Below are positions 9,347-18,668 of a stretch of DNA of 38,587 nt, in pieces. The first letter of the stretch is position 1. Each line of letters starts with the position of its first letter. Source of the stretch: Leptolyngbyaceae cyanobacterium RM1_406_9 (GTDB lineage: Bacteria > Cyanobacteriota > Cyanobacteriia > Elainellales > Elainellaceae). The notes below the pieces were generated by a model, which did not search any database, was not told where the DNA came from, and worked only from the letters and a program-made list of their open reading frames with translations. The translations under genes were made by a program, and so were the position numbers. The stretch is taken from NCBI GenBank assembly GCA_012033355.1, contig JAAUQZ010000015.1, positions 1 through 38,587 on the forward strand, given 5' to 3'.

Positions 9347-9977
9347 CAGCGATCGCCCCTCTAAGCTCGCCCTCAATCCCGGCTCACCAATTCTACTTTC
9401 AGCCATAACCTCCTCCTTTTTCCTACTGCTCAGGTCAAGATTTATCGATTTACGGTTCACCGCCCTTGCGATCGCCCCCACAAAGATCGTTAAAATAAGC
9501 GTAGTTCTGCTGCGGCGTTGGTGACTGCCAATAATGTTTTATGATCTATGCCTTGTTTATAAGGGAAACTAGATGTTTCAGTGGCAGTATACCGGGCTTG
9601 TACCCGGAAACTTAAAACTGAGGCCGTGATTCCCACCTGGATTTTTCCAGGTCAAAAGCTGAGGTAAGACGGCGTTGCGGGGGACTCTTAAGTTTTCATT
9701 CCTTTGCGTTACTGGAGCTGGTTGCTTCTCAAGAGGCAACAGGTTTAAGGGGCATGGACAATTACGATTTGTCTGCGCCCCCTTAGTATCAAAGGAAGCT
9801 GGAATTGCAGCGTCTTGAAGATGGGTTAAACCAAAGGCAGGGGCAATCGCCCCTGCCTTTGGTTTATGCAAACGAAAACTGCTGCAAGTTAAGGGTAGAG
9901 GTGAACAGTCGCTCACCCCTGTTCAATCTTTTGTTTTTGGGATTGGCGTAAGCCTCTGTTTCTACTCAGCACTTCCC
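9347..9977. other. Gene-free structured region, possible mobile-element relic
   Basis: About 630 bp contain no convincing gene. Several hairpins are present: CCGGGCTTGTACCCGG near 9593, CCTGGATTTTTCCAGG near 9640, and the long inverted repeat at 9828-9865. Broken plus-strand frames from about 9540 to 9800 end with short peptides such as LVSKEAGIAAS and vaguely resemble the tail region of IS200/IS605 TnpB genes. I cannot confirm this. The minus-strand frame at 9578-9916 crosses all these hairpins and is not called. Confidence 0.35.
9828..9865. terminator. Perfect 17-bp inverted repeat
   Basis: The arms AAACCAAAGGCAGGGGC and GCCCCTGCCTTTGGTTT are perfectly complementary around the 4-nt loop AATC. 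With GC-rich inner pairs and A/T-rich outer ends (A tract on one side, TTT on the other) it can act as a bidirectional terminator. It lies between the plus-strand MBL gene and the minus-strand SIMPL gene, which converge here. Confidence 0.65.
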
Positions 9978-10733
9978 CTAGTAGCTAATCTGAAGGGTTA
10001 CAGACGCTTCGATTTGCTGTTCACCACCGACAACAGGGGTTGGCGCATCAGATAAAGCTAACTGCTCCACTGCACCCCTAGCCAGTGGAATCGGAGGCAT
10101 TGGGGGCATTGCGCCGTTAATTTGAATATTTACCACTTCATCACGGGATAATCCCAATGCGGCTAGCACGACATCAGCTTGTTCTTGAGCTTCCTGGGTT
10201 GCCTCTCGAAGCGCCTGGTTTTGGGCAGTGGCGATCGCCTCTTCCTCAGCCGTAAAGCTAATGCCATCAATTCGAGACGCACCTGCACTAACAGAGGCAT
10301 CTAAAATGTCTCCTGCTTGCTCAGTCGGAATCTCAAAACTAACGGTATTGGAAGCTGTATAGCCGACTAACTCCTGGGAGCCATTCTCGTAATTGTATTG
10401 AGGGCTAAGGTAGATTCCGGTTGTGGTCAGTTGGTCCACGTTGCGCGATCGCAGCAGTTCTACAACTGCATTTGTGCGTTGGGCTGCTTCTTGCTGCACC
10501 CCTTCAGCCGTTCTACCCTGCACCTCAACCCCCAAACGCACCTGACTAATCGTGGTTGGAATATTTTCAACCCCGCGTCCCATTACCGTTACCATTCTGG
10601 TTAGCTGCTCTTGAGCCAGAACGGGTGAAACCATTGGCAAGCTGAATAGGGTGGTGGCGATCGCCACAGGCAAAACGTAACGAACCTTGCGTAGCGATGA
10701 CAAAGGCGCAAATTTCATAATCATTCTCCTCAC
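9978..10733 (-). CDS. SIMPL domain (DUF541) periplasmic protein
   Basis: The 251-residue protein has a classical signal peptide (basic start, hydrophobic core, SPVLAQE cleavage site near residue 41). It is followed by the SIMPL/DUF541 domain: MVTVMGRGVENIPTTISQVR, the helix AQRTNAVVELLRSRNV, TTGIYLSPQYNYENG, and the repeat-like second half with GASRIDGISFTAEE. The family is related to interleukin-1 receptor-associated SIMPL and to bacterial BP26/YggE, exported proteins linked to oxidative stress but without a defined reaction. A proline-rich stretch PPMPPIP lies near the C-terminus. The protein is complete and stands alone, facing the MBL gene across a strong inverted repeat. Confidence 0.88.
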   Translation of the reverse strand: MRRMIMKFAPLSSLRKVRYVLPVAIATTLFSLPMVSPVLAQEQLTRMVTVMGRGVENIPTTISQVRLGVEVQGRTAEGVQQEAAQRTNAVVELLRSRNVDQLTTTGIYLSPQYNYENGSQELVGYTASNTVSFEIPTEQAGDILDASVSAGASRIDGISFTAEEEAIATAQNQALREATQEAQEQADVVLAALGLSRDEVVNIQINGAMPPMPPIPLARGAVEQLALSDAPTPVVGGEQQIEASVTLQISY

Positions 10734-10862
10734 TGGGATGGCGCTAAATCAAACTTGGCTCAGCGCTTAAACTCTTATCCCCCTAATGTGACATTTCCCC
10801 AGAGCAGAAGTTAAATCGGTTACATTTTTAGAAACTCGATCATGCGCCTGTGACCACCTCTC

Positions 10863-12416
10863 TCACCTTTCTACCCAAACAGAGACAGACCCACCACTAC
10901 AGCAAAACTCTGCCCAGCCGTGTTCGTTAGTTTGAATCGGTCTATCAATGTGTTCAGTCAGGTCATAGAAGGTTGTATTGGGCTTGCCGACCTCCATCCA
11001 TTTGCTGCCGCCCGCAGCGTCGCTCATTAAGACAGCCATTGCTTTGGGGTGAGCTTCGTCGCCCAGACGAGTCCAGCCAATCAGGTCAGGATGGTCAAAA
11101 TAGTTGTATTGCTCACCATAGGCAAAATGCTGACGGGCGTAGAGAAATTTGTCGATCAGCCAGCCGTGTTTGTCTAGCCAAATTTCATAGCCCCTATCGG
11201 TATAATGTGCGCCATAGTAATCGGCGTAAAACACACAGGGATACCCTTCGCGTCGCAGCAGAATAATCGCGTAGGCAAGCGGCTTAAACCAGCCTTCAAC
11301 TACTGATTCAAGCGCTTGGAGCGGCTGAGAATCATGATTCTCAACAAACGTAACTGCCAGGGCAGGCTGTTGCTGTACCAGCGTACCGTCAAAAATACGC
11401 CGCATATCATAACTGCCACCGCCCTTGCTGGCCTGGTGGAAGTTGTAGTGCAGCGGCACGTCAAACAGCGACATTCGCCCGCCCGTTTCTTTAATAAACC
11501 AGTGTAGCGCTTCTGCATCATTCGCCCAATACTCGCCCACTGCAAACAGATTGCGTCCGGTGTGCTGTCGCAGATGATCGAGCCACTCGTTGAAAAACCA
11601 GGCGCGAACGTGCTTCACGGCATCAAGGCGAAAGCCAGCAATCCCTGTCGTGTCAAGAAACCACTCGCCCCAGTATTTCAGTTCACCCCGAACTTCATCG
11701 ACTCCCATATCCAGGTCACAAGCCATTAGAAAGTCGTAATTACCCAGTCGGGGGTCTACTCCCGTTTCAAACTGCTTGTCCTTAAATCGGTAGATTGTAC
11801 TATCGCCAGGTCGGTCTGCATTGTGGTTTACCGAGTCAAAGTGCCACCAGTGCCACTTTAAGCTGGAGTATTTGTCGCCACGTCCCGGAAACTTAAAGTG
11901 TGTCCAAATTTTGATGTGCTGCGATCCACCAATTTCATGATTGCGGTTATCAAAGGCGACAGGAACAGCCTCAACCTCTTCAATCTCATCACCGCCATTT
12001 TTGTGGTTAAACACGCCATCAGCATAGATTTCAATGCCTGCGGCTTGGGCTGCTTTGATGGCTGCGAGGTATTCGTCACGAGTGCCATATTTAGTGCGAA
12101 CGGAGCCTTTCTGGTCAAATTCACCCAGGTCAAACAGGTCATAAACGCTGTAGCCCACGTCATAGCTGCCACCGCTGCCTTTGTAGGAGGGGGGCAACCA
12201 GAGCGCGGTGAAACCTGCCTCAGCTAGCTCTGCTGCATTGTGTTTGAGTTCATTCCACAAGCTTCCATCGGTTGGAATGTACCAATGGAAGAACTGCATC
12301 ATGGTGCCATTAACGTAGGACATACCAACTCCATAGGGCTGTAGAGGGATTAAACCTGACTGTTTTTTGGCAGGTGAATGAGAAGGAGGGGCGTGACTGT
12401 AAGCCCTCAGCTTCAT
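10863..12416 (-). CDS. Alpha-amylase, GH13 family (cytoplasmic type)
   Basis: The 517-residue protein has all GH13 landmarks: ADGVFNHK (residues 132-139), GFRLDAVKH with nucleophile Asp265, GEYW with acid/base Glu295, and ENHD with Asp362. It begins with MMQFFHWYIPTDGSLW, as in the GH13_5 bacterial liquefying amylases. There is no signal peptide, so it probably hydrolyses alpha-1,4-glucans such as glycogen inside the cell. The first 30 residues are not conserved-looking, and the Met at residue 32 (MSYVNGTMMQFF) may be the real start. The gene is not obviously in an operon; the M28 peptidase gene lies 120 bp upstream on the same strand. Confidence 0.92.
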   Translation of the reverse strand: MKLRAYSHAPPSHSPAKKQSGLIPLQPYGVGMSYVNGTMMQFFHWYIPTDGSLWNELKHNAAELAEAGFTALWLPPSYKGSGGSYDVGYSVYDLFDLGEFDQKGSVRTKYGTRDEYLAAIKAAQAAGIEIYADGVFNHKNGGDEIEEVEAVPVAFDNRNHEIGGSQHIKIWTHFKFPGRGDKYSSLKWHWWHFDSVNHNADRPGDSTIYRFKDKQFETGVDPRLGNYDFLMACDLDMGVDEVRGELKYWGEWFLDTTGIAGFRLDAVKHVRAWFFNEWLDHLRQHTGRNLFAVGEYWANDAEALHWFIKETGGRMSLFDVPLHYNFHQASKGGGSYDMRRIFDGTLVQQQPALAVTFVENHDSQPLQALESVVEGWFKPLAYAIILLRREGYPCVFYADYYGAHYTDRGYEIWLDKHGWLIDKFLYARQHFAYGEQYNYFDHPDLIGWTRLGDEAHPKAMAVLMSDAAGGSKWMEVGKPNTTFYDLTEHIDRPIQTNEHGWAEFCCSGGSVSVWVER

Positions 12417-12539
12417 TAATATAGGTCGGTTATGCAGGGATATGGATTTTGATCAGATTCTTTTTTTAAGGACCATGAATTGATTACAGCAGCCGATTTA
12501 CCCGCCGATTGATCTATCTAAACTAATGGCTCTAATGGC

Positions 12540-13415
12540 TTACAGGTAGCGAATGCCGTAGTCAAGTCCCTGGCAAACTCCTGTGAGAAAGTTCAGGTCG
12601 AGGGTTTCGAGGCGATCGCTCTCCCTGTGATAGTGCGGGTTTCGCAAGTCTGCGGTGTCAGTCACCATCAGCGCCCGGTAGCCCCGATCCCAGAAAGGCG
12701 CATGATCGCTGCGGCGCGTGTCGGGTACGATTAAGCCTCGGTTTCCGGCGGGTAGCCATTCACACGGTACGCCAACCTGACGAATGCTGTGGCTGAGGCG
12801 AATCAAATCGGGAATGGTCTTGAGGTTGCTAATCAGTCCGATAAAGTCGCCCCGATTCGGGTAAAGTCGGGCGAGTCCGGCGGGGTAGCGCTGGGAGTTG
12901 GGGGTGCGATCGCAGTAACCCAACATTTCCAACGACAGCATTAAGCGCAGGGGTTGGTTTTGCTGGCGCAAATAGGCAGCATAGCGATCGCTGCCAATTA
13001 GCCCCATTTCTTCCAGGTCAAACGCAACCAGACGAATCGGATAAGGAGCGGGTCTAGCTGCAAATGAACGCGCCAGTTCTAGCAAAACCGCTACGCCAGT
13101 TGCATTATCGTCTGCCCCAGGAGAGCCGGGAACAGCATCAAAATGTGCGCCAATTAAAATGGGTGCCGTTGCCGTTGCGGAAGACTGTCCCGGCAGATTC
13201 AAAATTAAATTTTGATGACATTTTTGCTGAAACTCAAACTCGAAAATTTCCACCGTTCCCCACTGAGCAAGCTGCTGACGGATATATTGCTGCACAAAAA
13301 AATGTCCCGCGCTAGCCAGGTAAGGATGGCGATCGCGAGCCAGTTGATGCAGGTGCGTTTGCAAGCGCTGCCTTAAGTTTGAGTCCCAGCTTCTGTGGGG
13401 GAGTAAATCAGTCAA
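12540..13415 (-). CDS. M28-family zinc aminopeptidase
   Basis: The 291-residue protein carries the M28 two-zinc site in order: IGAHFDAVPGSPG (His91, Asp93), ADDNATG (bridging Asp102), DLEEMGLIGS (catalytic Glu135 and neighbouring ligand Glu136), and RRSDHAPFWDRG with the last histidine. The fold and length fit soluble M28 peptidases such as aminopeptidases or glutaminyl-cyclase-like relatives. No signal peptide is evident, so it likely acts in the cytoplasm on peptides. It lies upstream of the amylase gene on the same strand. The substrate cannot be named. Reads through without frameshift. Confidence 0.88.
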   Translation of the reverse strand: MTDLLPHRSWDSNLRQRLQTHLHQLARDRHPYLASAGHFFVQQYIRQQLAQWGTVEIFEFEFQQKCHQNLILNLPGQSSATATAPILIGAHFDAVPGSPGADDNATGVAVLLELARSFAARPAPYPIRLVAFDLEEMGLIGSDRYAAYLRQQNQPLRLMLSLEMLGYCDRTPNSQRYPAGLARLYPNRGDFIGLISNLKTIPDLIRLSHSIRQVGVPCEWLPAGNRGLIVPDTRRSDHAPFWDRGYRALMVTDTADLRNPHYHRESDRLETLDLNFLTGVCQGLDYGIRYL

Positions 13416-13575
13416 AATCAGCGGATATCCACTTCAAATTGAGAGTAATCCGTCGCCTTCGGGAAAAATGATGGGGATCGTCAATTCTTCCTGGGGAGGA
13501 TTTGTCTTGCCATTAAAACCGTATAATCGAATACTGTGCCAAATTTAGCGCAATCTACCGTAACATTCTTGATTC

Positions 13576-14838
13576 ATGAACTTTCTTGGATTTCTTTGGA
13601 TTGCTTCCTACATCGGCAGTTTCTTCTCGCCCCATAGCTTTTTCAAAGTCCCGGACGAGATGTTCAGGGTGTTTTCTGACAAAGCTTTGGCTGTAGTAAG
13701 CAGTTCTATCTCACATTCTTCGGTGAATCAAATCACCAATCGAACCCTTTCGTCACCCACGACCACTCGCCCCTGGTGGAACGTAGTGGGGTATTCTCTG
13801 GTTCGCCCTGGAGGAGTCCGTCAATCGGCGATCGCCACTCTCCGAGGCCAAAATTCAAATCGGTCAATCGTCAAAGGCTCTCGAATGGCTTCCCGTGTCG
13901 CCATGCAGAATAGCACTAAGCAGAACAGCGCAAACAGCGATTCTCATAAAATTCTGCAAGTGCTAAACAATCTACCCAATCTGCCCCAGGTCGTTCGTCA
14001 AAACCTGTGGGCAGGTATTCCTTCGGTTACTGTGGTGCGGGCGGGTCGCTACACTTTTGCTAACAACGCGGGTTTAGAGTCTGAATCGGCAGGTGCGAGT
14101 CAATGCAATGTGTTCCAACCTAGCCCAGCCTTGAGCCAATTGGCTAGCGAGACCGTATTTCAGATTCGAGTTAAGGGGCACCTGGTTGCCGAAGTTCCCA
14201 GTCAGACCTACGCCAGCCAAATTGCTAACCAGATCAGGCAAGCTTTGCAAGACCGCGACCTGGCTGCGTCTGCGGTGCGCCCTGCACTGATAGACAGCAA
14301 ACCCGGAGCCAGAGCAGAAGGGGAGGTGCTGTTTGTCGTGAATGAGCAGCTAGCGGAAGATATCAACTACGACAGCAAGCAACTGGCGATCGCCTGGGTC
14401 AACAACCTCCGCACCGCCCTGGGAGGGCAAACGCTCTCAGTCGCAGAAACCCACACCTACCTGACAGGGCTAGCTGAAACGGAGCAAACCTTTGGAGGAC
14501 TTGCATCCTGGTATGGTCCCTATTTTCATGGGCGAATTACGGCAACGGGTGAAGTGTTCAATCAAAATGACCTGACTGCTGCCCATCGCACGCTGCCGTT
14601 TAACACCTACATCAAAGTGACCAATTTGCGAAACGGCAAGTGGGTCATCGTTCGGATTAACGATCGCGCCCCTATATTGAGGGCGATCGCTTGACTATCC
14701 CGTCAGGCTGCCCGCTGCATTCAAAGCGAGTCATCTGGCGTAGTGCCCTACGAGGCAATCATCCTACAGCCCGTTCAATCTGAACCGCCTACCGAACCGT
14801 CAAGCACTTCTGTGCCCAGAGAGCTTGCTCGCCTGTAA
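13576..14838 (+). CDS. rlpA: RlpA-like septal ring lytic transglycosylase, disrupted near the 3' end
   Basis: The frame from 13576 reaches a TGA at 14692 within the double-psi beta-barrel domain ([21 protein letters not shown], then [23 protein letters not shown]). The canonical continuation RGPYIEGRSLDLSRQAA is encoded but scattered over three frames between 14666 and 14695. Restoring one base at each of three places gives it, and reading then continues to TAA at 14836. The three losses sum to -3, so the tail is in the original frame again. RlpA proteins cleave naked glycan strands in peptidoglycan. The N-terminal 300 residues are poorly conserved and the exact start is uncertain. Confidence 0.8.
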
Positions 14839-14896
14839 CAGCTACGACCGTTGACTGTGGTGTTCCCTGTTTTGTTTTTGTTACTAGTCCTGACTG

Positions 14897-15529
14897 CTAT
14901 ACCGTCGCATGAGGCAAAAGAATAATGTGTCGATGCCTGTCAATTGTTAACCAGCCTTCTTCTCTTAGCTGGCTTAACAGACGGGTAACAGTGACGCGAG
15001 TAGTGCCAATTGTGTTTGCAAGCTGCTGGTGCGTTAGCCTCACCGTCAGTCGAGTTCCTCCTGCCGCAGGTTGACCTACTTCTTGCTTTAGCAATAACAG
15101 CAAATGCCGTAGCCGATCTTCGACACGACGATAGCCTACCATCGCCAAAATTGCTTCCGTCTGACGCAGGCGACGAGTCACATGACGAAAAATTCCCTGC
15201 GCTAACATGGGTGACTGCTCGATCTCGCTTAGTGTCAGACGCATCAGATCAACGTCAGATAGCGCAACTGCCTGATAAGGACGAATTAGAGCCAGCGATA
15301 AACCAAAGGGCATGGAAGGACAAGCTAACCCCAGCAAAGCTTCATCTCCAGTGTCATAGAGCGTTCCAAGCTGCACCACTCCTCGGCATACGACCCAAAT
15401 CTCGTGAGGCAGCATGGGTACTGCCTGTCCACTACAGTAGGGGTGCAAACTTCTTCCTTGATAAAGATCTTCTAAAAGCTGACGTAGATCGGGCTGTGGA
15501 GAAGCCTCTAGAGCAAAAGAATGAAGCAT
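14897..15529 (-). CDS. Crp/Fnr-family transcriptional regulator
   Basis: The 210-residue protein has an N-terminal cyclic-nucleotide-binding-type beta-roll (GQAVPMLPHEIWVVCRGVVQLGTLYDTGDE), a dimerisation helix (FRHVTRRLRQTEAILAMVGYRRVEDRL) and a C-terminal winged helix. The recognition helix region is LTHQQLANTIGTTRVTVTRLLSQLREEGWL, typical of Crp/Fnr/NtcA proteins. The cAMP-binding RXXS signature is not evident, so the ligand is unknown. It is smaller and more divergent than NtcA. The gene stands alone, convergent with rlpA and upstream of a repeat-rich region. Targets cannot be inferred. Confidence 0.88.
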   Translation of the reverse strand: MLHSFALEASPQPDLRQLLEDLYQGRSLHPYCSGQAVPMLPHEIWVVCRGVVQLGTLYDTGDEALLGLACPSMPFGLSLALIRPYQAVALSDVDLMRLTLSEIEQSPMLAQGIFRHVTRRLRQTEAILAMVGYRRVEDRLRHLLLLLKQEVGQPAAGGTRLTVRLTHQQLANTIGTTRVTVTRLLSQLREEGWLTIDRHRHIILLPHATV

Positions 15530-15920
15530 TGTAAGTCGCTAGCCTATGTTCTGTACACTACATTAGGCCGCTCAACTAAAGACGAGGTAATTTGAAGATT
15601 GAGCTTAGGTTAAGGTTTGGAGAAAGGGATGAGGGAGGAGTGAGGGATGAAGGATAAGGGGTGAGGGATGAGGGATAAGGGATGAGGGTTGTGAAAGACA
15701 TGGGCGCAATGTGCGAACTAGAAGCCTGGAACCTTAGTTGATTGCAGATTAAATATACCTGTGGGGTGGGTGTCTCACCCGCCCGGACGGGCAGGATGCC
15801 CACCCCACAGAATGTACAGTTTATTTAATTTCCAATCCTCAGTTGATTGGCGAACAGGCAGGATACCTGCCTGACATGGTTCAAGAATTTCCTCATTCCT
15901 CATTCCTCATCCCTCATCCC
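15530..15920. repeat. Repeat-rich intergenic region with heptamers and a nested palindrome
   Basis: Heptamer runs of the GGGATGA/GGGATAA type lie at about 15625-15688, and CTCATTC/CTCATCC heptamers at about 15890-15921, like cyanobacterial short tandemly repeated repetitive sequences. Between them a nested palindrome at 15759-15810 has outer arms CTGTGGGGTGGG and CCCACCCCACAG and an inner GCCCGGACGGGC. No gene is seen. The heptamers run up to the stop codon of the kinase gene at 15921. Confidence 0.6.
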
Positions 15921-17834
15921 CTACCTTCCCAACTGCTGCCGCATCTGCTCTCGCAGACTCAGTGCATCCTGATAATCGGGTCTGATTTCAATTGCGCGAT
16001 CGATGGAATTAACTGCTTCGTCAAAGCGGCGCAGGCTCCAGAGGGCGGCTCCTCGGTTGTTCCAGGCTTCTGCTAAGTCGGGGTCGAGTTCGGTGGCGCG
16101 GTCAAAGGCATCGATCGCCTGCTGGGGTTCCCCTAACAGCAGCAGTGCAGTTCCTTTGTTGCTCCAGGCTTGAGCAAAGTCGGGCTTGAGGGCGATCGCC
16201 TGTTCATACAGCTTCAAAGATTCTGTATGCTGTTGCTTTTGATCTAGAGCATATCCCTTGAGCCACAGTGCCTCCGGGTATTCAGGTTGAATTGCGAGGG
16301 CCTGATCGCAGGCAGTAATGCCCGAATCAATCTGCTGCATATAAACCAGGCTGTAGCAGCGCCCCCAATGAGCTTCAGCGTTGTCGGGGTTGAGGGCGAT
16401 CGCCTGATCATACTGATCCAGAGCAGGCTGATATTGGTTTGCCTGTCGCAGGCGATCGCCCTCAGTCAGCAGAGCAGTCACTTGCGCCTGAGGGTCAGCA
16501 GGGCTGGCTGGGCTTTCAGCCGCCGCACTGGGAACGGAACCATTGGAAACTGCCTGCTCAGCACGAGGGGCTGTAAAAGTTCTGCCAACCAGGAAAATTA
16601 GAATGACGGCTCCCGCTCCAGCCACAACGGGGAGCGGTCTGAGCGTCTGGATTCGCGTCAGAATGGAGTGAATTACCGTTGAAGGAATGCCCGATTGCAA
16701 AGCTTTGGGAACTGCCAGCGCCACTGCGGGTAACGGGGCGGGTGACGAGGCAGGGCGGGAAACCGGACGAGGCAATAGCGATTCGGTTGGTTGGGCGGCA
16801 GCGGGTTTACCTAACAGTTCATCAGCGGCCAGGGTAGGAGCCGTTGCCGTAGGAATGTCTGCCTCTTGAGATGACTGCGTTCCCAGAGGAGCTTCTACTT
16901 CTGCCTTTTGAGATGACTGCGTTCCCAGAGAAACTTCGGCGATCGCCTGCTGAACAGGCGGCACAACCGATTCATCGGCGGGAACGGGCAACTGCTCTAC
17001 ATCTGCCAGAGCTTGATTTGCGGTTGGGTAGCGGGCGCGAAAGTCATAGCGCACCATTTTGTCGATGATGTCTGCCAGGTCTGGACTGACGTGGGGAGCG
17101 CGATCGCGCCACACAATTTCGCAGGTGTGCGGATCTTCATGCAGCAGCTTCGGCGGCACCCCAGTCAACGCCTGGATGGCCAGCTTGCCCAGCGCATAAA
17201 CGTCACTGCAAAACCGAGGATTTCCGCCCAACTGCTCATTGGGCATATAGCCGTGCGTGCCAATCGAGATAGTTTGGGTGGGGCCCGTCTCTGGGTTCAC
17301 CAGCACCGTACTGGCCTGCTTTACGGCTCCAAAGTCAATCAGCACAATCTTGCCATCTGACCTGCGCCGCATCAGATTAGACGGCTTAATGTCGCGGTGA
17401 ATCACGTTTTGCTGATGCACAAAGGCAAGAGCTGTCAGCGTATCTCGCAGCAGCGCAATGACCCGACCTTCGGACCAGGGCTGCCCGGTCATCTCTTCGC
17501 TCAGCGGCTCTCCCTCAATTAGCTCCTGCGCCAGGTAAAATTCCTGGTCTTGCTCAAAGTGGGCCAGCAGCCGAGGAATCTGGTCGTGGTTCCCCAGTTT
17601 ATAAAGCGCCTGGGCTTCGGTATCAAACAGCCGTCTGGCGATTTGTAGACTGGTGGGGTCTTTAACTTGGGGCTGAAGCTGCTTGACTACGCAACGAGGG
17701 TTTCCGGGCAAATGCAGGTCTTCTGCCAGGAAGGTTTGACCAAAGCCACCCGCCCCAAGCTGGCTAACGACTTTGTAGCGTCCCCCCAGAGGTCGGTCGG
17801 GATCGATGGGTTGAAACAGCTTTAGAATATTCAC
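15921..17834 (-). CDS. Ser/Thr protein kinase with transmembrane segment and TPR repeats
   Basis: The 637-residue protein has a Hanks-type kinase domain at residues 20-280: P-loop GAGGFG (27-32), Lys51, HRDIKPSN with Asp148 (146-153) and DFG (167-169). A low-complexity linker with a repeated LGTQSSQ follows. One membrane helix (about 402-418, VVAGAGAVILIFLVG) comes next, then four to five TPR units (455-625) ending in ALSLREQMRQQLGR. The kinase is intracellular and the TPRs are predicted to be on the other side. Such kinases phosphorylate Ser/Thr on protein partners. It faces an FHA-domain gene across 220 bp, suggesting a linked phospho-signalling system. Confidence 0.93.
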   Translation of the reverse strand: MNILKLFQPIDPDRPLGGRYKVVSQLGAGGFGQTFLAEDLHLPGNPRCVVKQLQPQVKDPTSLQIARRLFDTEAQALYKLGNHDQIPRLLAHFEQDQEFYLAQELIEGEPLSEEMTGQPWSEGRVIALLRDTLTALAFVHQQNVIHRDIKPSNLMRRRSDGKIVLIDFGAVKQASTVLVNPETGPTQTISIGTHGYMPNEQLGGNPRFCSDVYALGKLAIQALTGVPPKLLHEDPHTCEIVWRDRAPHVSPDLADIIDKMVRYDFRARYPTANQALADVEQLPVPADESVVPPVQQAIAEVSLGTQSSQKAEVEAPLGTQSSQEADIPTATAPTLAADELLGKPAAAQPTESLLPRPVSRPASSPAPLPAVALAVPKALQSGIPSTVIHSILTRIQTLRPLPVVAGAGAVILIFLVGRTFTAPRAEQAVSNGSVPSAAAESPASPADPQAQVTALLTEGDRLRQANQYQPALDQYDQAIALNPDNAEAHWGRCYSLVYMQQIDSGITACDQALAIQPEYPEALWLKGYALDQKQQHTESLKLYEQAIALKPDFAQAWSNKGTALLLLGEPQQAIDAFDRATELDPDLAEAWNNRGAALWSLRRFDEAVNSIDRAIEIRPDYQDALSLREQMRQQLGR

Positions 17835-18053
17835 TTGCTGAGTTGGAAATAGCAGGGCGATCGCAGCCTTCGCTCAAATTTAGCCGATAATTTGGGTCAA
17901 ATCCGGAGAATTTCGGGTGCAGTTCAGAGACAGGCACCCGTTGAGGCATCCCTTTCTCACCTAAGACGCAGAATATTAGACTGAGTTTCGCCTTAAGTTT
18001 AGGTTACTTTCAGAAGTGAGTCCAATTTGCAAATAATCGCTGGAAACCTTGCT

Positions 18054-18641
18054 ATGTCTGATGACGCATCTCTTTACGTGCAGCTGACGTGGGAAGACCC
18101 AGTGACAGGTGAGCTACAGCAGCCCGTCTTAGTTCCGCCGATCGCACTGGGGCGAGAAACCCACCAAATGCCCGAACGTTTGGGTGAAAAGGCCGTTTCG
18201 CGGCTGGAGCTACCTCATAAACAGGTTTCACGCTTCCATGCCCTGATTACCCTTGCCGATCGCCAGCTTTACATCACCGACCGCAGCGCCAACGGCACCT
18301 ACCTCAACGGTCGCCTGATTGAGAAAGGAAGTCAGCCCTTGTCTAGCAAAGACACCTTGCGAATCGGTCCTTACAAAATCATTGCCACCCTAACCCAGTT
18401 TGACGACAGCAACTCAACGGAACTGAACGTTCGAGAACACACTCACTATGCTCAGGGAAACCCATTGCAGAAAAATACGCTGCTGATGTGGTTGGTCGGG
18501 CTGGGCGTTTTACTGCTCATGGGGTTGGGCGTTTGGTTTGTAGCAACTACCGTGTTGGAACAATTGCGTCCCCGCGTCCCCGAAGCAGAGCAGCAAGGCC
18601 GTTTGTTTGATCACCCATCGGCAATAACTCATAACCCATGA
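18054..18641 (+). CDS. FHA-domain protein with C-terminal membrane anchor
   Basis: The protein has 195 residues from the ATG at 18054; a TTG at 18027 is a weaker alternative. An FHA domain occupies about residues 30-105, with the phosphothreonine-binding signatures GRE, SRFHALI and the NGTYLNG loop. A single membrane helix follows (LLMWLVGLGVLLLMGLGVWF, about 142-162) and a short polar tail. FHA domains bind phosphothreonine peptides, so the protein can tether phosphorylated partners to the membrane. It is divergent from a Ser/Thr kinase gene and 27 bp upstream of an MscS-family channel gene, with which it is probably co-transcribed. Confidence 0.88.
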   Translation: MSDDASLYVQLTWEDPVTGELQQPVLVPPIALGRETHQMPERLGEKAVSRLELPHKQVSRFHALITLADRQLYITDRSANGTYLNGRLIEKGSQPLSSKDTLRIGPYKIIATLTQFDDSNSTELNVREHTHYAQGNPLQKNTLLMWLVGLGVLLLMGLGVWFVATTVLEQLRPRVPEAEQQGRLFDHPSAITHNP

Positions 18642-18668
18642 CGCTCCTCCGTCTTCCCCCCCCTTTTT

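Noticed and set aside
9578-9916. Minus-strand frame of 112 residues
   Set aside because: It runs across several hairpins and the long inverted repeat and has no family features.
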